Positions 41,864 to 51,004 of a DNA stretch of 64,000 bases are shown piece by piece. The first letter of the stretch is position 1. Every line of letters starts with the position of its first letter. This DNA comes from Thermoplasmatales archaeon BRNA1 (GTDB lineage: Archaea; Thermoplasmatota; Thermoplasmata; Methanomassiliicoccales; Methanomethylophilaceae), in the NCBI GenBank assembly GCA_000350305.1, contig CP002916.1:124001-188000 (forward strand). The letters are read 5' to 3'. Both the position numbers and the translations under genes were made by a program. The notes under the pieces are model-generated. The model saw only the letters and a program-made list of their open reading frames with translations, was not told the origin of the DNA and made no database searches.

Positions 41864-42601
41864 ATGTTCAAGGCAGAGATCAAAGCTGATACACTCAAGA
41901 GCCTCGTCTATATCGTGTCCACCCTTGTGGACGAGGTCAAGATGTCAATCCGTTCCGACTCCGTCGTGATGAAGGCCATCGATCCCGCTCACGTCGCCAT
42001 GCTCGACATCAAGGTGAGCTCCGATGCGTTCATCTCCTTCTCCGCGGACGAGGCGGACATCGGACTCGACCTCGACAAGGTCAAGTCCGTCCTCAAGCTC
42101 GCCGACGGCGATGACACCATCATCATGGAGCACGACCCAGACCAGGGAAGGCTTACCCTCAGGATCGGCAACATCACCCGCCGCATGAGTCTGGTCGACA
42201 CCTCCTCCATGTCCGACCCCAAGGTTCCCCAGATCGACCTCTCCACCGACATCATGGTCGGAATCGAGCAGCTCAAGAAGGGAATCAAGGCGTCCGAGTC
42301 AATTTCCGATCACATCTCCCTTGAGGCGGACCAGTACGGCTTCGAGCTCGCCTGCGAGGGTGACACCGACATGGCCAGCCTCAGGATCCCGGTTGCGGAC
42401 CTCGCCGGACTGAAGGCCGACAGCAAGGTTAGGAGCCTCTACCCCCTCGACTACTTCTCCAACATCGTCAAGGTGATCCCTGACAAGACCGTCGTCGACA
42501 TCCAGCTCGACAACGACTACCCCGTCAAGATCCTGTTCTCCCTCGCCGAGGATAAGATCAACGTAATCTACTTCCTGGCACCCAGGATCGAGAACGAGTG
42601 A
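41864..42601 (+). CDS. pcn: DNA polymerase sliding clamp PCNA
   Basis: 245 aa. The trimeric clamp for replicative polymerases. Two PCNA domains; recognised by VSTLVDEVKMSIRSDSVVMKAIDPAHVAML, the interdomain region after residue 118 and the C-terminal YFLAPRIENE (the family ends with a YxLAPR-type strand). ATG at 41864 follows AAGGTGA. Only one PCNA gene is seen in the window, consistent with a homotrimer. A CTGGCAC core lies in its end. Confidence 0.96.
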   Translation: MFKAEIKADTLKSLVYIVSTLVDEVKMSIRSDSVVMKAIDPAHVAMLDIKVSSDAFISFSADEADIGLDLDKVKSVLKLADGDDTIIMEHDPDQGRLTLRIGNITRRMSLVDTSSMSDPKVPQIDLSTDIMVGIEQLKKGIKASESISDHISLEADQYGFELACEGDTDMASLRIPVADLAGLKADSKVRSLYPLDYFSNIVKVIPDKTVVDIQLDNDYPVKILFSLAEDKINVIYFLAPRIENE

Positions 42602-42605
42602 TACC

Positions 42606-43433
42606 ATGGCGGAAATGGGTATGGAAGAGCTTCAGAAGATGGCGAACAAGCTCCGTCTCGACGTCGTCGAGATGACCACGGAGGCCGGCTCCGGCCATCC
42701 GGGAGGATCGCTCTCGTCCGCGGACCTCCTCGCAGCCCTGTATTTCCGCATCATGAACGTCGACCCCGCAGATCCCTACAAGGAGGACCGCGACCGTTTC
42801 ATCCTCTCCAAGGGACATGCGGCACCCATCCTCTACGCCGCCCTGGCAGAGAGGGGTTACTTCCCCGTGGAGGAGCTGAAGACCCTCAGGAAGATCGGTT
42901 CCAGGCTCCAGGGGCACCCCGCCTACCGCGACGTCCCCGGCGTCGAGGTGACCACCGGTTCCCTCGGACAGGGGCTCAGCATGGCCTGCGGAATAGCGAT
43001 GGCCGGCCGCATGGACGGCAAGGACTACCGCGTATATTGCCTGCTGGGGGACGGAGAGCTCCAGGAGGGACAGAACTGGGAGGCCGCGATGTTCGCCCAC
43101 CAGTACAACCTCTCCAACATCACCGCGTTCGTGGACAGGAACAAGCTCCAGATCTGCGGGAACACCGAGGAGGTCATGGCGCTCGACCCCCTTATGGAGA
43201 AGTGGAGGTACTTCGGATGGAACGTCATCGTCATCGACGGGCACAACATCCGCCAGATCATCGACGCCTGCGACAAGGCGGCCAGGTCCAAGAAGAACCC
43301 CTCCATGATCATCCTCAACACCGTCAAGGGGAAGGGTGTCTCCTTCATGGAGAACAATGCAGGATTCCACGGCAAGTCGTGCAGCCCCGAGGAGCACGAG
43401 AAGGCCGTTTCCGAACTCAGGGAGGTCATCTGA
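42606..43433 (+). CDS. Transketolase, N-terminal subunit
   Basis: 275 aa. Thiamine-diphosphate-binding half of a split transketolase: EAGSGHPGGSLSSADLLAALYF, ILSKGHAAPILYA, and the GDGELQEGQNWEA ThDP motif, with DRNKLQICG following. It transfers ketol units in the non-oxidative pentose pathway and makes erythrose 4-phosphate and pentoses. Starts 4 bases after pcn and overlaps the second subunit by one base (TGATG). Confidence 0.95.
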   Translation: MAEMGMEELQKMANKLRLDVVEMTTEAGSGHPGGSLSSADLLAALYFRIMNVDPADPYKEDRDRFILSKGHAAPILYAALAERGYFPVEELKTLRKIGSRLQGHPAYRDVPGVEVTTGSLGQGLSMACGIAMAGRMDGKDYRVYCLLGDGELQEGQNWEAAMFAHQYNLSNITAFVDRNKLQICGNTEEVMALDPLMEKWRYFGWNVIVIDGHNIRQIIDACDKAARSKKNPSMIILNTVKGKGVSFMENNAGFHGKSCSPEEHEKAVSELREVI

Positions 43434-44383
43434 TGGCAGGAGAGAAGCTCGCACAGCGTTCCTACTACGGCAAGGCCCTCGCGAAGCTCGCGGAGACCAA
43501 CCCCGACGTCGTCGTCCTCGACGCCGACCTCGCGGGATCCACCAAGACCGGCGACTTCCAGAAAGTCTGCCCCGAGAGGTTCATCGAGTGCGGTATCGCC
43601 GAGGCCAACATGGTCGGCGTCGCCGCCGGACTCGCCACCTCCGGAAAGATCCCCTTCGCATCCACCTTCGGCGTGTTCGCCTCCGGGCGCTGCTGGGAGC
43701 AGATCCGCATGGCAGTCGCCTACCCCAGACTCAACGTCAAGATCGTCGCCACCCACTGCGGCCTCTCCGTCGGACCCGACGGGGCTACCCACCAGGCGCT
43801 GGAGGACATCGCGATCACCAGGGCACTGCCCAACATGACCGTCATCGTCCCCTGCGATGCCCATGAGGCATACGCGGCCACACTCGCGATTGCGGATTAC
43901 GACGGGCCCGTCTACATGAGGATGGGGCGCTCGTCCTTCCCCGTCCTGAAGGAGGAGGGGTGCACGTTCACCATCGGAAAGGCCGACGTCCTCAGGGAGG
44001 GCAGCGACATCTCGATTATCGCCTGCGGACAGATGGTGCAGTCCTGCATGGTCGCCGCGGAGCAGCTCGCTTCCGAGGGCATCAGCGCGGAGGTCGTCAA
44101 CATGGCCACCGTCAAGCCCCTGGACCGTGATGCCGTCCTCGCCACCGCGAAGAAGACCGGTGCGGTCGTCACCGTGGAGGAGCACAGCATCATCGGCGGA
44201 CTGGGATCCGTGGTCTGCGAGTGCCTGTCCGAGGAGTACCCCGTGCCTGTCCTCAGGGTCGGCACCAAGGACACTTTCGGCGAGTCCGGAGAGGCCGAGG
44301 AGCTCCTCGAGAAGTACGGGCTCGGCGTGAAGGACATCGTCGCGGCAGTCAAAAACATGATTCAGATCAAAAAGGAGAGATGA
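43433..44383 (+). CDS. Transketolase, C-terminal subunit
   Basis: 316 aa. Pyrimidine-binding and C-terminal domains of split transketolase: ECGIAEANMVGVAAGLA carries the catalytic Glu, then CGLSVGPDGATHQALEDIAI and a terminal IIGGLGSVVCE. It completes the active site with the preceding subunit. Overlaps the transaldolase leader: its TGA lies within AGATGAAAATG. Confidence 0.95.
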   Translation: MAGEKLAQRSYYGKALAKLAETNPDVVVLDADLAGSTKTGDFQKVCPERFIECGIAEANMVGVAAGLATSGKIPFASTFGVFASGRCWEQIRMAVAYPRLNVKIVATHCGLSVGPDGATHQALEDIAITRALPNMTVIVPCDAHEAYAATLAIADYDGPVYMRMGRSSFPVLKEEGCTFTIGKADVLREGSDISIIACGQMVQSCMVAAEQLASEGISAEVVNMATVKPLDRDAVLATAKKTGAVVTVEEHSIIGGLGSVVCECLSEEYPVPVLRVGTKDTFGESGEAEELLEKYGLGVKDIVAAVKNMIQIKKER

Positions 44384-44385
44384 AA

Positions 44386-45039
44386 ATGAAGTTCTTTATC
44401 GACACGGCAAACCTTGACATGATCAAAGAGATCAACAGCTGGGGGATCCTCGACGGGGTCACCACCAACCCCAGTCTGGTCGCGAAAGAGGGGACCGATA
44501 CCCCCACCCGTGTCGCTGAGATCGCCAAGATCCTCGGCGACCGCCCGGTCTCCGCCGAGGCCATGGCAGTCGATGCCGAGGGGATGATCGCCGAGGGAAA
44601 GAAGCTCGCGGCCATCGCACCCAACGTCAACGTCAAGCTCCCCATGTGCATCGAGTCCCTGAAGGCCACCAAGGCTCTCTCCGAGATTGGAATCGACGTG
44701 AACATGACCCTCATCTTCTCCCCCCTGCAGGCCCTCATGGCCGCAAAGGCAGGAGCCAGGTACGTCTCCCCCTTCGTCGGAAGGCTGGACGACATCGGTA
44801 CCCACGGCAACGACATGCTCACCGAGACCGTCGGGATCCTGAGGACCTACGGTTTCGAGACCGAGGTCATCGCCGCCTCCATCAGGCACCCCGTCCACGT
44901 CCTGGACGCCGCCGAGATGGGATGCGATATCGCAACCATCCCCTACGACATCCTCAAGAAGATGGTTTCCCACCCGAAGACCGACGAGGGTATCGCCAAG
45001 TTCAAGGCGGACTACGAGAAGGTCAACGGCTCCCAGTGA
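44386..45039 (+). CDS. tal: Transaldolase (small, MipB/TalC type)
   Basis: 217 aa. Begins MKFFIDTANLDMIKEI, contains GVTTNPSLVAKEG, NVNVKLPMC (Schiff-base lysine in KLP) and FVGRLDDIG. It may be true transaldolase or fructose-6-phosphate aldolase; the position behind transketolase favours transaldolase. An ATG at 44380 is in frame, but GGAG at 44374 spaces better to 44386. Confidence 0.93.
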   Translation: MKFFIDTANLDMIKEINSWGILDGVTTNPSLVAKEGTDTPTRVAEIAKILGDRPVSAEAMAVDAEGMIAEGKKLAAIAPNVNVKLPMCIESLKATKALSEIGIDVNMTLIFSPLQALMAAKAGARYVSPFVGRLDDIGTHGNDMLTETVGILRTYGFETEVIAASIRHPVHVLDAAEMGCDIATIPYDILKKMVSHPKTDEGIAKFKADYEKVNGSQ

Positions 45040-45047
45040 GGAACTAC

Positions 45048-46199
45048 ATGCCGGATGTCACCGTGGTGGGAGGGGGGCCGGCAGGCTCCCTGACCGCACG
45101 CCTTCTGGCGGCATCCGGCCGCGACGTCGTGCTCCTGGAGGAGCATAACGAGGCGGGGGTCCCGACCCATTGCGCGGGATTCGTCTCCGACGACGTCATC
45201 CAGAAGATGGGCGTGCGCCCTAACATCTACAGCACGATCTGCCGTGCCGACGTGAAGCTCCCGGACGGCCGCGTACTCGAGATTGGGAGGAAGTCCCCCA
45301 TCGGCTTCATCGTCGACCGTGCGGACCTGGACGCCAAGATGGTGGACCTCGCCGCCAAGCACGGCGTGGACGTCCATATGGGCGAGAGGTGCACCGAGGT
45401 CACCGCGACCGACGCGTATGTCACCGCGAAGACCAACGACGGCGAGATCAAATCCGACCTCCTTGTGGGGGCGGACGGGCAGAATTCCACCATCGCCGCC
45501 TCCTGGGGGAACAACATGGCCCGCGAGTACCTCCGCGGATTCCAGATGGACGTCAGGCACACCATGGACGAACAGGACAGGATGATCCTGAGGGTCGGCA
45601 ACGACATCGCCCCCGGACTCTTCGCATGGCAGCTGCCCATGGGAGACCTCACGCGTGTGGGGGTGTGTGTCTCCCCCAATGCGGGTACCCCTGCGGAATA
45701 CGTCAAGAGGCTTCTCAAGAACATAGGCCTGGCCGACTGCAAGGTCGAGCAGTCCTTCGGGGGCAAGGTTCCGATCGGCGGAAGGCGCACCTCGGTCAAC
45801 AACCGTGTCATGCTCATAGGCGATGCGGCGGGGCAGGTCAAACCAGTCTCGGCGGGTGGTCTTTACCCAATTGCCGTTGCGGCGCCCATCCTCGCCGACA
45901 CCGTCAGCAAGGCCTACGAGATGAATGTCTTCTCCACGGCCGTCCTGGCACTCTACGAGAGGGGATGGAAGAGGGAGCTAGGCAAGTCCCTCGACGGCGG
46001 AATGAGGCTCCGTAAGATGTACTGCAGGATGAGCGACCGCAACCTCTGTGCGATCGCCAAGATATTCGATACCCCGGAGATCCTGGGGATACTGAGCAAC
46101 ATCGACATCGACGACCCCACCACCGTCGTGAAGCCCATCCTGAAGCAGAGGGGAGTGAAGTCCAGGCTTCTTGGAATCTACCTGAGGTCTCTGTTTTGA
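45048..46199 (+). CDS. Geranylgeranyl reductase family flavoprotein (archaeal lipid saturation)
   Basis: 383 aa. FAD-binding VVGGGPAGSLTARLLA at the N-terminus, the PxxYxWxFP-like region replaced by WQLPMGDLTRVGV, and GDAAGQVKPVSAGGLYPI. Members reduce double bonds of isoprenoid chains in archaeal membrane lipids (digeranylgeranylglycerophospholipid reductase) or menaquinone precursors. Overlaps the following gene by 4 bases (TTGA). It lies 8 bases after tal and so joins the long operon. Confidence 0.88.
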   Translation: MPDVTVVGGGPAGSLTARLLAASGRDVVLLEEHNEAGVPTHCAGFVSDDVIQKMGVRPNIYSTICRADVKLPDGRVLEIGRKSPIGFIVDRADLDAKMVDLAAKHGVDVHMGERCTEVTATDAYVTAKTNDGEIKSDLLVGADGQNSTIAASWGNNMAREYLRGFQMDVRHTMDEQDRMILRVGNDIAPGLFAWQLPMGDLTRVGVCVSPNAGTPAEYVKRLLKNIGLADCKVEQSFGGKVPIGGRRTSVNNRVMLIGDAAGQVKPVSAGGLYPIAVAAPILADTVSKAYEMNVFSTAVLALYERGWKRELGKSLDGGMRLRKMYCRMSDRNLCAIAKIFDTPEILGILSNIDIDDPTTVVKPILKQRGVKSRLLGIYLRSLF

Positions 46200-47221
46200 G
46201 AACCGTAGCGGTGGCCCGCGTCCCGTCGGACAAGGCTTCTGAGATCATACCGGTCCTTCGCGAGAAGGGGATATTGGACCCTTCCGCACGTATCAGCGGC
46301 GGGGACGGTTTCCGTCTGGTCCCCATCGTTCCCGGGAAGGAGGACGAGGTCCGTTCCATGGGCCTCGGTATCGGCGAGGCTCCAGCGTATTCCGAATCAT
46401 CCCGTCCCCCGATGGAACATATCCGTGAGTGCCTGAAAGGCATGTCATCCGGGCATCTGGCACTGTTGCCGGGTAAGTGGGAGATCGCGGGCGACGTGGT
46501 CACCCTGAAGATGGATCCCGTCCTCTATCCGGAGGGGAGGGAGATCGGTAAGGCATACGCTGAAGCCCTGGAGGTGAGCACAGTCTACGCCGACATCTCG
46601 GGTGTCGCGGGGGAGTTCAGGCTCCCGGACATGAAGCTCCTGTTCGGGGAGCCCAGGCTCTCCGTCAAGACCGAGAACGGGATCGTCTACGAGTACGACG
46701 TCACCAAGGTCATGTTCGCTTCCGGCAACCTCGCCGAGAGGAAGCGCATGGAGGCCCTCGACTGCAGGGGGGAGACCGTGGTCGACATGTTCGCCGGAAT
46801 CGGTTATTTCACCCTCCCTCTGGCCAAGTTCTCCGGCGCCAGGAGGGTGTTCGCGTGCGAGAAGAACCCGGATTCGTACGGATTCCTGGTTAACAACGTC
46901 AGGAGGAACGGCGTCGAGGACGTAGTGATACCCATCCTCGCCGACAACCGTTCCCTCTGCGGGACCGCATTCGCAGACAGGATCCTCATGGGCTACGTCC
47001 AGACCACTTCCGAGTTCGTCCCGTACGCCCTGCGCATGGCGAAGCCAGGCTGCATCATCCACTATCACGACACCTTCCCCGTAGGGAAGGAGAGGGAGAT
47101 GACCGAAGACATCTTTAGAAAGGCTTGCGGGGAACGCGGTTTCGAGATACTGGTACTCCGCGAGGTAAAGAGCTTCGCCCCTTCCGTATCGCACTATGTG
47201 GCGGACATCCGCGTGGACTGA
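46196..47221 (+). CDS. Trm5/TYW2-type (Met10+) class I methyl- or aminocarboxypropyl transferase
   Basis: 341 aa, TTG start overlapping the previous stop. C-terminal Rossmann domain with VVDMFAGIGYFTLPLAKF (SAM motif) and ACEKNPDSYGFLVNNVRRNGVEDV typical for Met10+ enzymes that modify G37 of tRNA or make wyosine precursors; the N-terminal part is variable. Whether it is Trm5 (m1G37) or Taw2 (wyosine) cannot be told by eye. TCTGGCAC copy at 46456-46463. Confidence 0.85.
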   Translation: MRTVAVARVPSDKASEIIPVLREKGILDPSARISGGDGFRLVPIVPGKEDEVRSMGLGIGEAPAYSESSRPPMEHIRECLKGMSSGHLALLPGKWEIAGDVVTLKMDPVLYPEGREIGKAYAEALEVSTVYADISGVAGEFRLPDMKLLFGEPRLSVKTENGIVYEYDVTKVMFASGNLAERKRMEALDCRGETVVDMFAGIGYFTLPLAKFSGARRVFACEKNPDSYGFLVNNVRRNGVEDVVIPILADNRSLCGTAFADRILMGYVQTTSEFVPYALRMAKPGCIIHYHDTFPVGKEREMTEDIFRKACGERGFEILVLREVKSFAPSVSHYVADIRVD

Positions 47222-48730
47222 TCACACCGATTCGCCGGAACTGCACGCCATCAGGAGGGTGTTCATCTCGTCGCGGTAGTTCCTGCCGTCGGCGTCGATG
47301 ACCTTCTTTGCGAAGGGGATGAGGAACTCCGCGAAGGAGAGGTCCTCCTTGGACATGTTGAGGTGGACGTTGGCGTTCCTGTCGAAAACGTAATAGAACG
47401 AAGCCACCAGCGCCTTGGACTTGCTGTCCTTGGTGGACAGTCTGGCGGCGGACTCCTCCACCATCCTGATGCCTCCGACCTTGGCGGACTTGGCGAGGGT
47501 GTCGGCGATCTGGGTCATGTATCCCATCTTGGTGAAGGCCGGGAGGCTCTTCACGACATCCTCGGATATGAACGCGCGGACGGCGTCCGCGATGACGTCG
47601 GACGGGGTCTGCCTGGGTTTCTCGGTGAACGTGCGGGATGCGAAATCGGGGGAGGTGAAGGCACCGATGAGTCCCTTCCAGTCGTCGTCCCAGAGGGAGG
47701 AGATGATCTCTGCGGTGCGTCCGTTCCTGAGGACCAGTGCACGGGGGTTGTCGCTGAGGAAAGCGAGCAGGGCCTTCTTCTCGTTCTCGGGCCCCTCAAC
47801 GTCGTTCATGAACCTGTCGAGGTCGGAGCCGTAGTTCTCCTCCCCGATGATGAGTGCGGTGGCGCCGCTCTTGGAGAGCTCTCCGAGCTTCTCCCTCCTG
47901 GTCCTGTCGATGAGCGCGCGGTCGGTGATCTGGCCTCTCATATACTGCATGAGCACGTCGCCGGTGATCTCGACGGACCCGGACTCGTTGGCCGCGTGGT
48001 ACTTGTGCTCCACGGTGACATCGAAGTCGTCGAGGGGGTTGGCGGCGCACACCTTGGATACCAGGAATGCGATGGTGGACACATCCTTGGCGCAGTCCTC
48101 GCAGATGTGGATGGTCTGATCCAGGCTCTTCACCCTGATGTTGAGGGAGACCGCGCCCTTGTGTCCGCAGTCTGTGTCATCCTCCGGGAACTTGTAGGGG
48201 GTGTCCCACCAGGCGTCGTAGAGGTAGTCCTCGGGCATGTTGGGCTTGTCGGAGCAGACCAGGCCCTCGTCCCAGGAGTAGAGGTGCATGCCGGCCTTCT
48301 TGATCAGGCCGTTGTAGTAGAGCAGGCGGAGACGGGCATCGTCGTAGTGCTGGCATCCGATGAGCAGGGCGTTGCTCACGGACCCCCTAACCACGTACGG
48401 GACCCTCTCGCCGGCGATGACCGCGGTGGCGAGGAGCGGGATGTTGCCTGCCGCGTCGACGGATATGGTCCCCGCGTAGGCTTTGGCGAGGTCGTCGAAG
48501 CCCTTGCTGGCGAGTTTGATGAGGGTCTTCTCGTCCCCTCTGTAGCGGGAGATTTTGTCGATATCCTTGAACACCTTGTCGAAGATGCACTTGCGGCACC
48601 CTCCGGCGCACAGGGGACGGAGTACCGAGGGGTTCTCCGCGAGTTCCTTGGCGCGTACAAGGATGTCGTCCTGCTGCCTCTTGGATGCAGTCTTAACGCC
48701 TCTCATACGGAGGTGCTTCTTTCCCGCCAT
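47222..48730 (-). CDS. Large Cys-containing protein, unknown
   Basis: 502 aa. N-terminal basic stretch, then CAGGCRKC (about 42-49), later DCGHKG and CEDCAKD (about 190-220) which could form one or two metal sites; the rest is mixed alpha/beta, with EENYGSDLDRFMNDVEGPENEK and a helical C-terminus. No transmembrane helix. Well-behaved coding sequence with its own TATA TTTTTATG at about 48753-48762. I cannot assign a family; it may be an archaea-specific RNA or DNA related protein, but that is only a guess. Confidence 0.6.
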   Translation of the reverse strand: MAGKKHLRMRGVKTASKRQQDDILVRAKELAENPSVLRPLCAGGCRKCIFDKVFKDIDKISRYRGDEKTLIKLASKGFDDLAKAYAGTISVDAAGNIPLLATAVIAGERVPYVVRGSVSNALLIGCQHYDDARLRLLYYNGLIKKAGMHLYSWDEGLVCSDKPNMPEDYLYDAWWDTPYKFPEDDTDCGHKGAVSLNIRVKSLDQTIHICEDCAKDVSTIAFLVSKVCAANPLDDFDVTVEHKYHAANESGSVEITGDVLMQYMRGQITDRALIDRTRREKLGELSKSGATALIIGEENYGSDLDRFMNDVEGPENEKKALLAFLSDNPRALVLRNGRTAEIISSLWDDDWKGLIGAFTSPDFASRTFTEKPRQTPSDVIADAVRAFISEDVVKSLPAFTKMGYMTQIADTLAKSAKVGGIRMVEESAARLSTKDSKSKALVASFYYVFDRNANVHLNMSKEDLSFAEFLIPFAKKVIDADGRNYRDEMNTLLMACSSGESV

Positions 48731-48752
48731 GTCCGTGCCAATATGTTATGCT

Positions 48753-48812
48753 CATAAAAACGTAATGAGTAATCCCCCCGTCCGCCCGCGCGCATTATAT
48801 TAGTGTGCGCGC
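48753..48812. promoter_or_regulatory. Divergent promoters flanked by GCGCGCA/TGCGCGC inverted repeat
   Basis: Leftward TATA TTTTTATG (about 48753-48762) for the Cys-rich protein. Rightward TATA ATTATATT (48794-48801) for the isomerase is framed by GCGCGCA (48788-48794) and TGCGCGC (48806-48812); the GTG at 48821 would be leaderless. Confidence 0.55.
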
Positions 48813-48820
48813 CCATATAG

Positions 48821-49756
48821 GTGGACGTGCAGGACATTATCGCCTCAACGGCTTCAGACATCAGGGAGATGAAGGTCCGCGGAGCCGGACGCATCGCCCG
48901 CGCGGGAGCCTCCGCCCTCGCTCAGTTCGCGGAATCCTATCAGGGATCCGATCTGGAGAGGTTCAGGGCCGACATCGGGAAGGCCGAGCGCACCATCCTT
49001 GATTCCAGACCCACCGCCGTCTCCCTCTGGAACGGCGTGAACGCCACCGTGAAAGGGGTCGACAGGGCCACGGATTTCGAGAGTGCTAGACAGTCCGTCA
49101 TCGACAACGGCCGTCTGTTCGTAGAGAAATCGGAGAAGGCCGTGGGTGTCATCGCGAAGATCGGCGCCAAGAGGATCAAGGACGGGGACGTCATAATGAC
49201 GCACTGCAACAGCAGCGCCGCCATCGGGGTAATCGCCGAGGCCGTCCGCCAGGGCAAGGACATAAAGGTCTACGCCACCGAGTCCCGCCCGTGGAGACAG
49301 GGCATCCTCACGGTCAACGACCTGGCGAAGGCGGGTGTGGACACCACCATGATCATCGACAGTGCCGTGCGTACCGTGATGAAGAGGGTGGACCGTGTCT
49401 TCGTGGGTGCGGACACCATCACGTCATCCGGGTCCCTCATCAACAAGATAGGGACATCCCAGGTCGCGCTGTGCGCCAACGAGGCCGGTGCGGAGTTCAA
49501 CGTCTGCTCCGAGACCTACAAATTCTCTCCGAAGACCCTGTTCGGGGATTCGGTCACCATAGAGGAGAGGAACGTCTCCGAGGTGGTCAAGCCCGGAGAG
49601 ATCCCTGAGTCCGTCAAGGTGTTCAACCCCGTGTTCGACAGGACGCCGGCGAAGTACATTGACAACATCATCACCGAGATCGGGATAATGTCCCCCGGAT
49701 CGGTGTACGGAGTGATGGCGGCGCAGCTGGGCGACCGCATCTTCGACATCAAGTGA
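48821..49756 (+). CDS. Ribose-1,5-bisphosphate isomerase
   Basis: 311 aa, GTG start fitting the TATA box 20-27 bases upstream. eIF2B-like fold: MTHCNSSAAIGVI, ATESRPWRQG, VGADTITSSGSLINKIGT. In archaea it converts ribose 1,5-bisphosphate to ribulose 1,5-bisphosphate, the RuBisCO substrate. It is directly followed by rbcL and AMP phosphorylase, which settles the assignment over the generic eIF2B alpha or methylthioribose-1-phosphate isomerase. Confidence 0.95.
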   Translation: MDVQDIIASTASDIREMKVRGAGRIARAGASALAQFAESYQGSDLERFRADIGKAERTILDSRPTAVSLWNGVNATVKGVDRATDFESARQSVIDNGRLFVEKSEKAVGVIAKIGAKRIKDGDVIMTHCNSSAAIGVIAEAVRQGKDIKVYATESRPWRQGILTVNDLAKAGVDTTMIIDSAVRTVMKRVDRVFVGADTITSSGSLINKIGTSQVALCANEAGAEFNVCSETYKFSPKTLFGDSVTIEERNVSEVVKPGEIPESVKVFNPVFDRTPAKYIDNIITEIGIMSPGSVYGVMAAQLGDRIFDIK

Positions 49757-49765
49757 GTGACAGTC

Positions 49766-51004
49766 ATGAAATCATATTCTTACCTCTGTCTCGGGGAGGA
49801 GATCGACAGGGATGCGTACGTCGTGACGAAGTACCGCGTCTCCACGGACCTCCCCATGGAGAAGGCGGCGGAGAGCATCGCCGCCGAGCAGTCGACCGGA
49901 ACCTGGACGGGGATCTCCACCCTCAACGACGACGTCTTCACCAAGTACGCCGCGAAGGTCACCGAGATCGACGGCGACATGGTCACCATCGCATACCCCG
50001 AGGAGGACTTCTCCGTCGAGGTGGGTGCAATCCCCCAGATCCTCTCGGTCATCTCCGGCAACCTGTACGGTCTGGAGACCCTCAAGGGGGTCAGGCTGGA
50101 GGACGTGGAGTTCCCCTCCTCCATCCTGAAGAAGTACAAGGGACCCAAGTTCGGGGACACCGGACTCAGGGAGATCCTGGGACGTCCGGAGAAGCCCCTG
50201 GTCGGGACCATCGTGAAGCCCAAGATCGGACTGTCCCCCGAGGACACCGCGAAGTACATCTACGAGGCGGGTTCCGGCGGGCTCACCAACAGCAAGGACG
50301 ACGAGACACTGGTGGACCAGAAGTTCTGCCCCATCGAGGCCAGGACCAAGGCCGTGGCCGAGGTACTCGACAGGCTCGAGGAGGAGGGGCACAAGATGCT
50401 CCACGCCGTCAACATCAGTACCAACGGGCAGGACATACTCCAGCTCGCCGAGGACGTTCAGTCCTGGGGTGCGAAGCAGATTATGATTGATGTCCTCACC
50501 TGCGGATACGGTGCAATCCAGGCGGTGGCAGAGGACCCGAAGATCAAGGTCCCCATCCATGTCCACCGCACCATGCACGGTGCCATGACCAAGGACCCGT
50601 TCAACGGGATCTCCATGAGGGTGATCTCGAAACTCGTCCGCATGTGCGGAGGGGACGCCCTCCACATCGGGACGCTCGGAGTGGGCAAGATGGCGGGAGG
50701 AATCGGGGAGGGACGCGCCAACCAGGAGGCATGCCAGTCCGGGGACGTCCCCTTCAAGACCGTCATGCCGGTGTGCTCCGGAGGGATGTACCCCGGAATC
50801 GTCCCCGCGGTAATGAAGGCCGCGGGAAACAACATCCAGATACAGGCCGGAGGCGGAGTCGCCGGCCATCCAGAAGGTGTCAGGGGAGGTGCCCTGGCAA
50901 TGTGCCAGGCAGTCGATGCGGGATTCCTAGGAGTCTCCCTTGACGAATACGCGAAGGACCACAAGGAGCTCCGCGAGGCACTCGAGAGGTGGGGTCAGAA
51001 ATGA
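49766..51004 (+). CDS. rbcL: Ribulose bisphosphate carboxylase, form III
   Basis: 412 aa. Carboxylates ribulose 1,5-bisphosphate to two 3-phosphoglycerates. Active-site residues are intact: Lys151 in GTIVKPKIGL, carbamylated Lys177 with Asp179 and Glu180 in SKDDE, and loop-6 Lys308 in GTLGVGKMAGG. Shorter than plant-type large subunits, as usual for archaeal form III. ATG at 49766; a GTG three codons earlier is possible. Coding region includes the palindrome CCTGGCA-ATG-TGCCAGG (50893-50909). Confidence 0.96.
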   Translation: MKSYSYLCLGEEIDRDAYVVTKYRVSTDLPMEKAAESIAAEQSTGTWTGISTLNDDVFTKYAAKVTEIDGDMVTIAYPEEDFSVEVGAIPQILSVISGNLYGLETLKGVRLEDVEFPSSILKKYKGPKFGDTGLREILGRPEKPLVGTIVKPKIGLSPEDTAKYIYEAGSGGLTNSKDDETLVDQKFCPIEARTKAVAEVLDRLEEEGHKMLHAVNISTNGQDILQLAEDVQSWGAKQIMIDVLTCGYGAIQAVAEDPKIKVPIHVHRTMHGAMTKDPFNGISMRVISKLVRMCGGDALHIGTLGVGKMAGGIGEGRANQEACQSGDVPFKTVMPVCSGGMYPGIVPAVMKAAGNNIQIQAGGGVAGHPEGVRGGALAMCQAVDAGFLGVSLDEYAKDHKELREALERWGQK

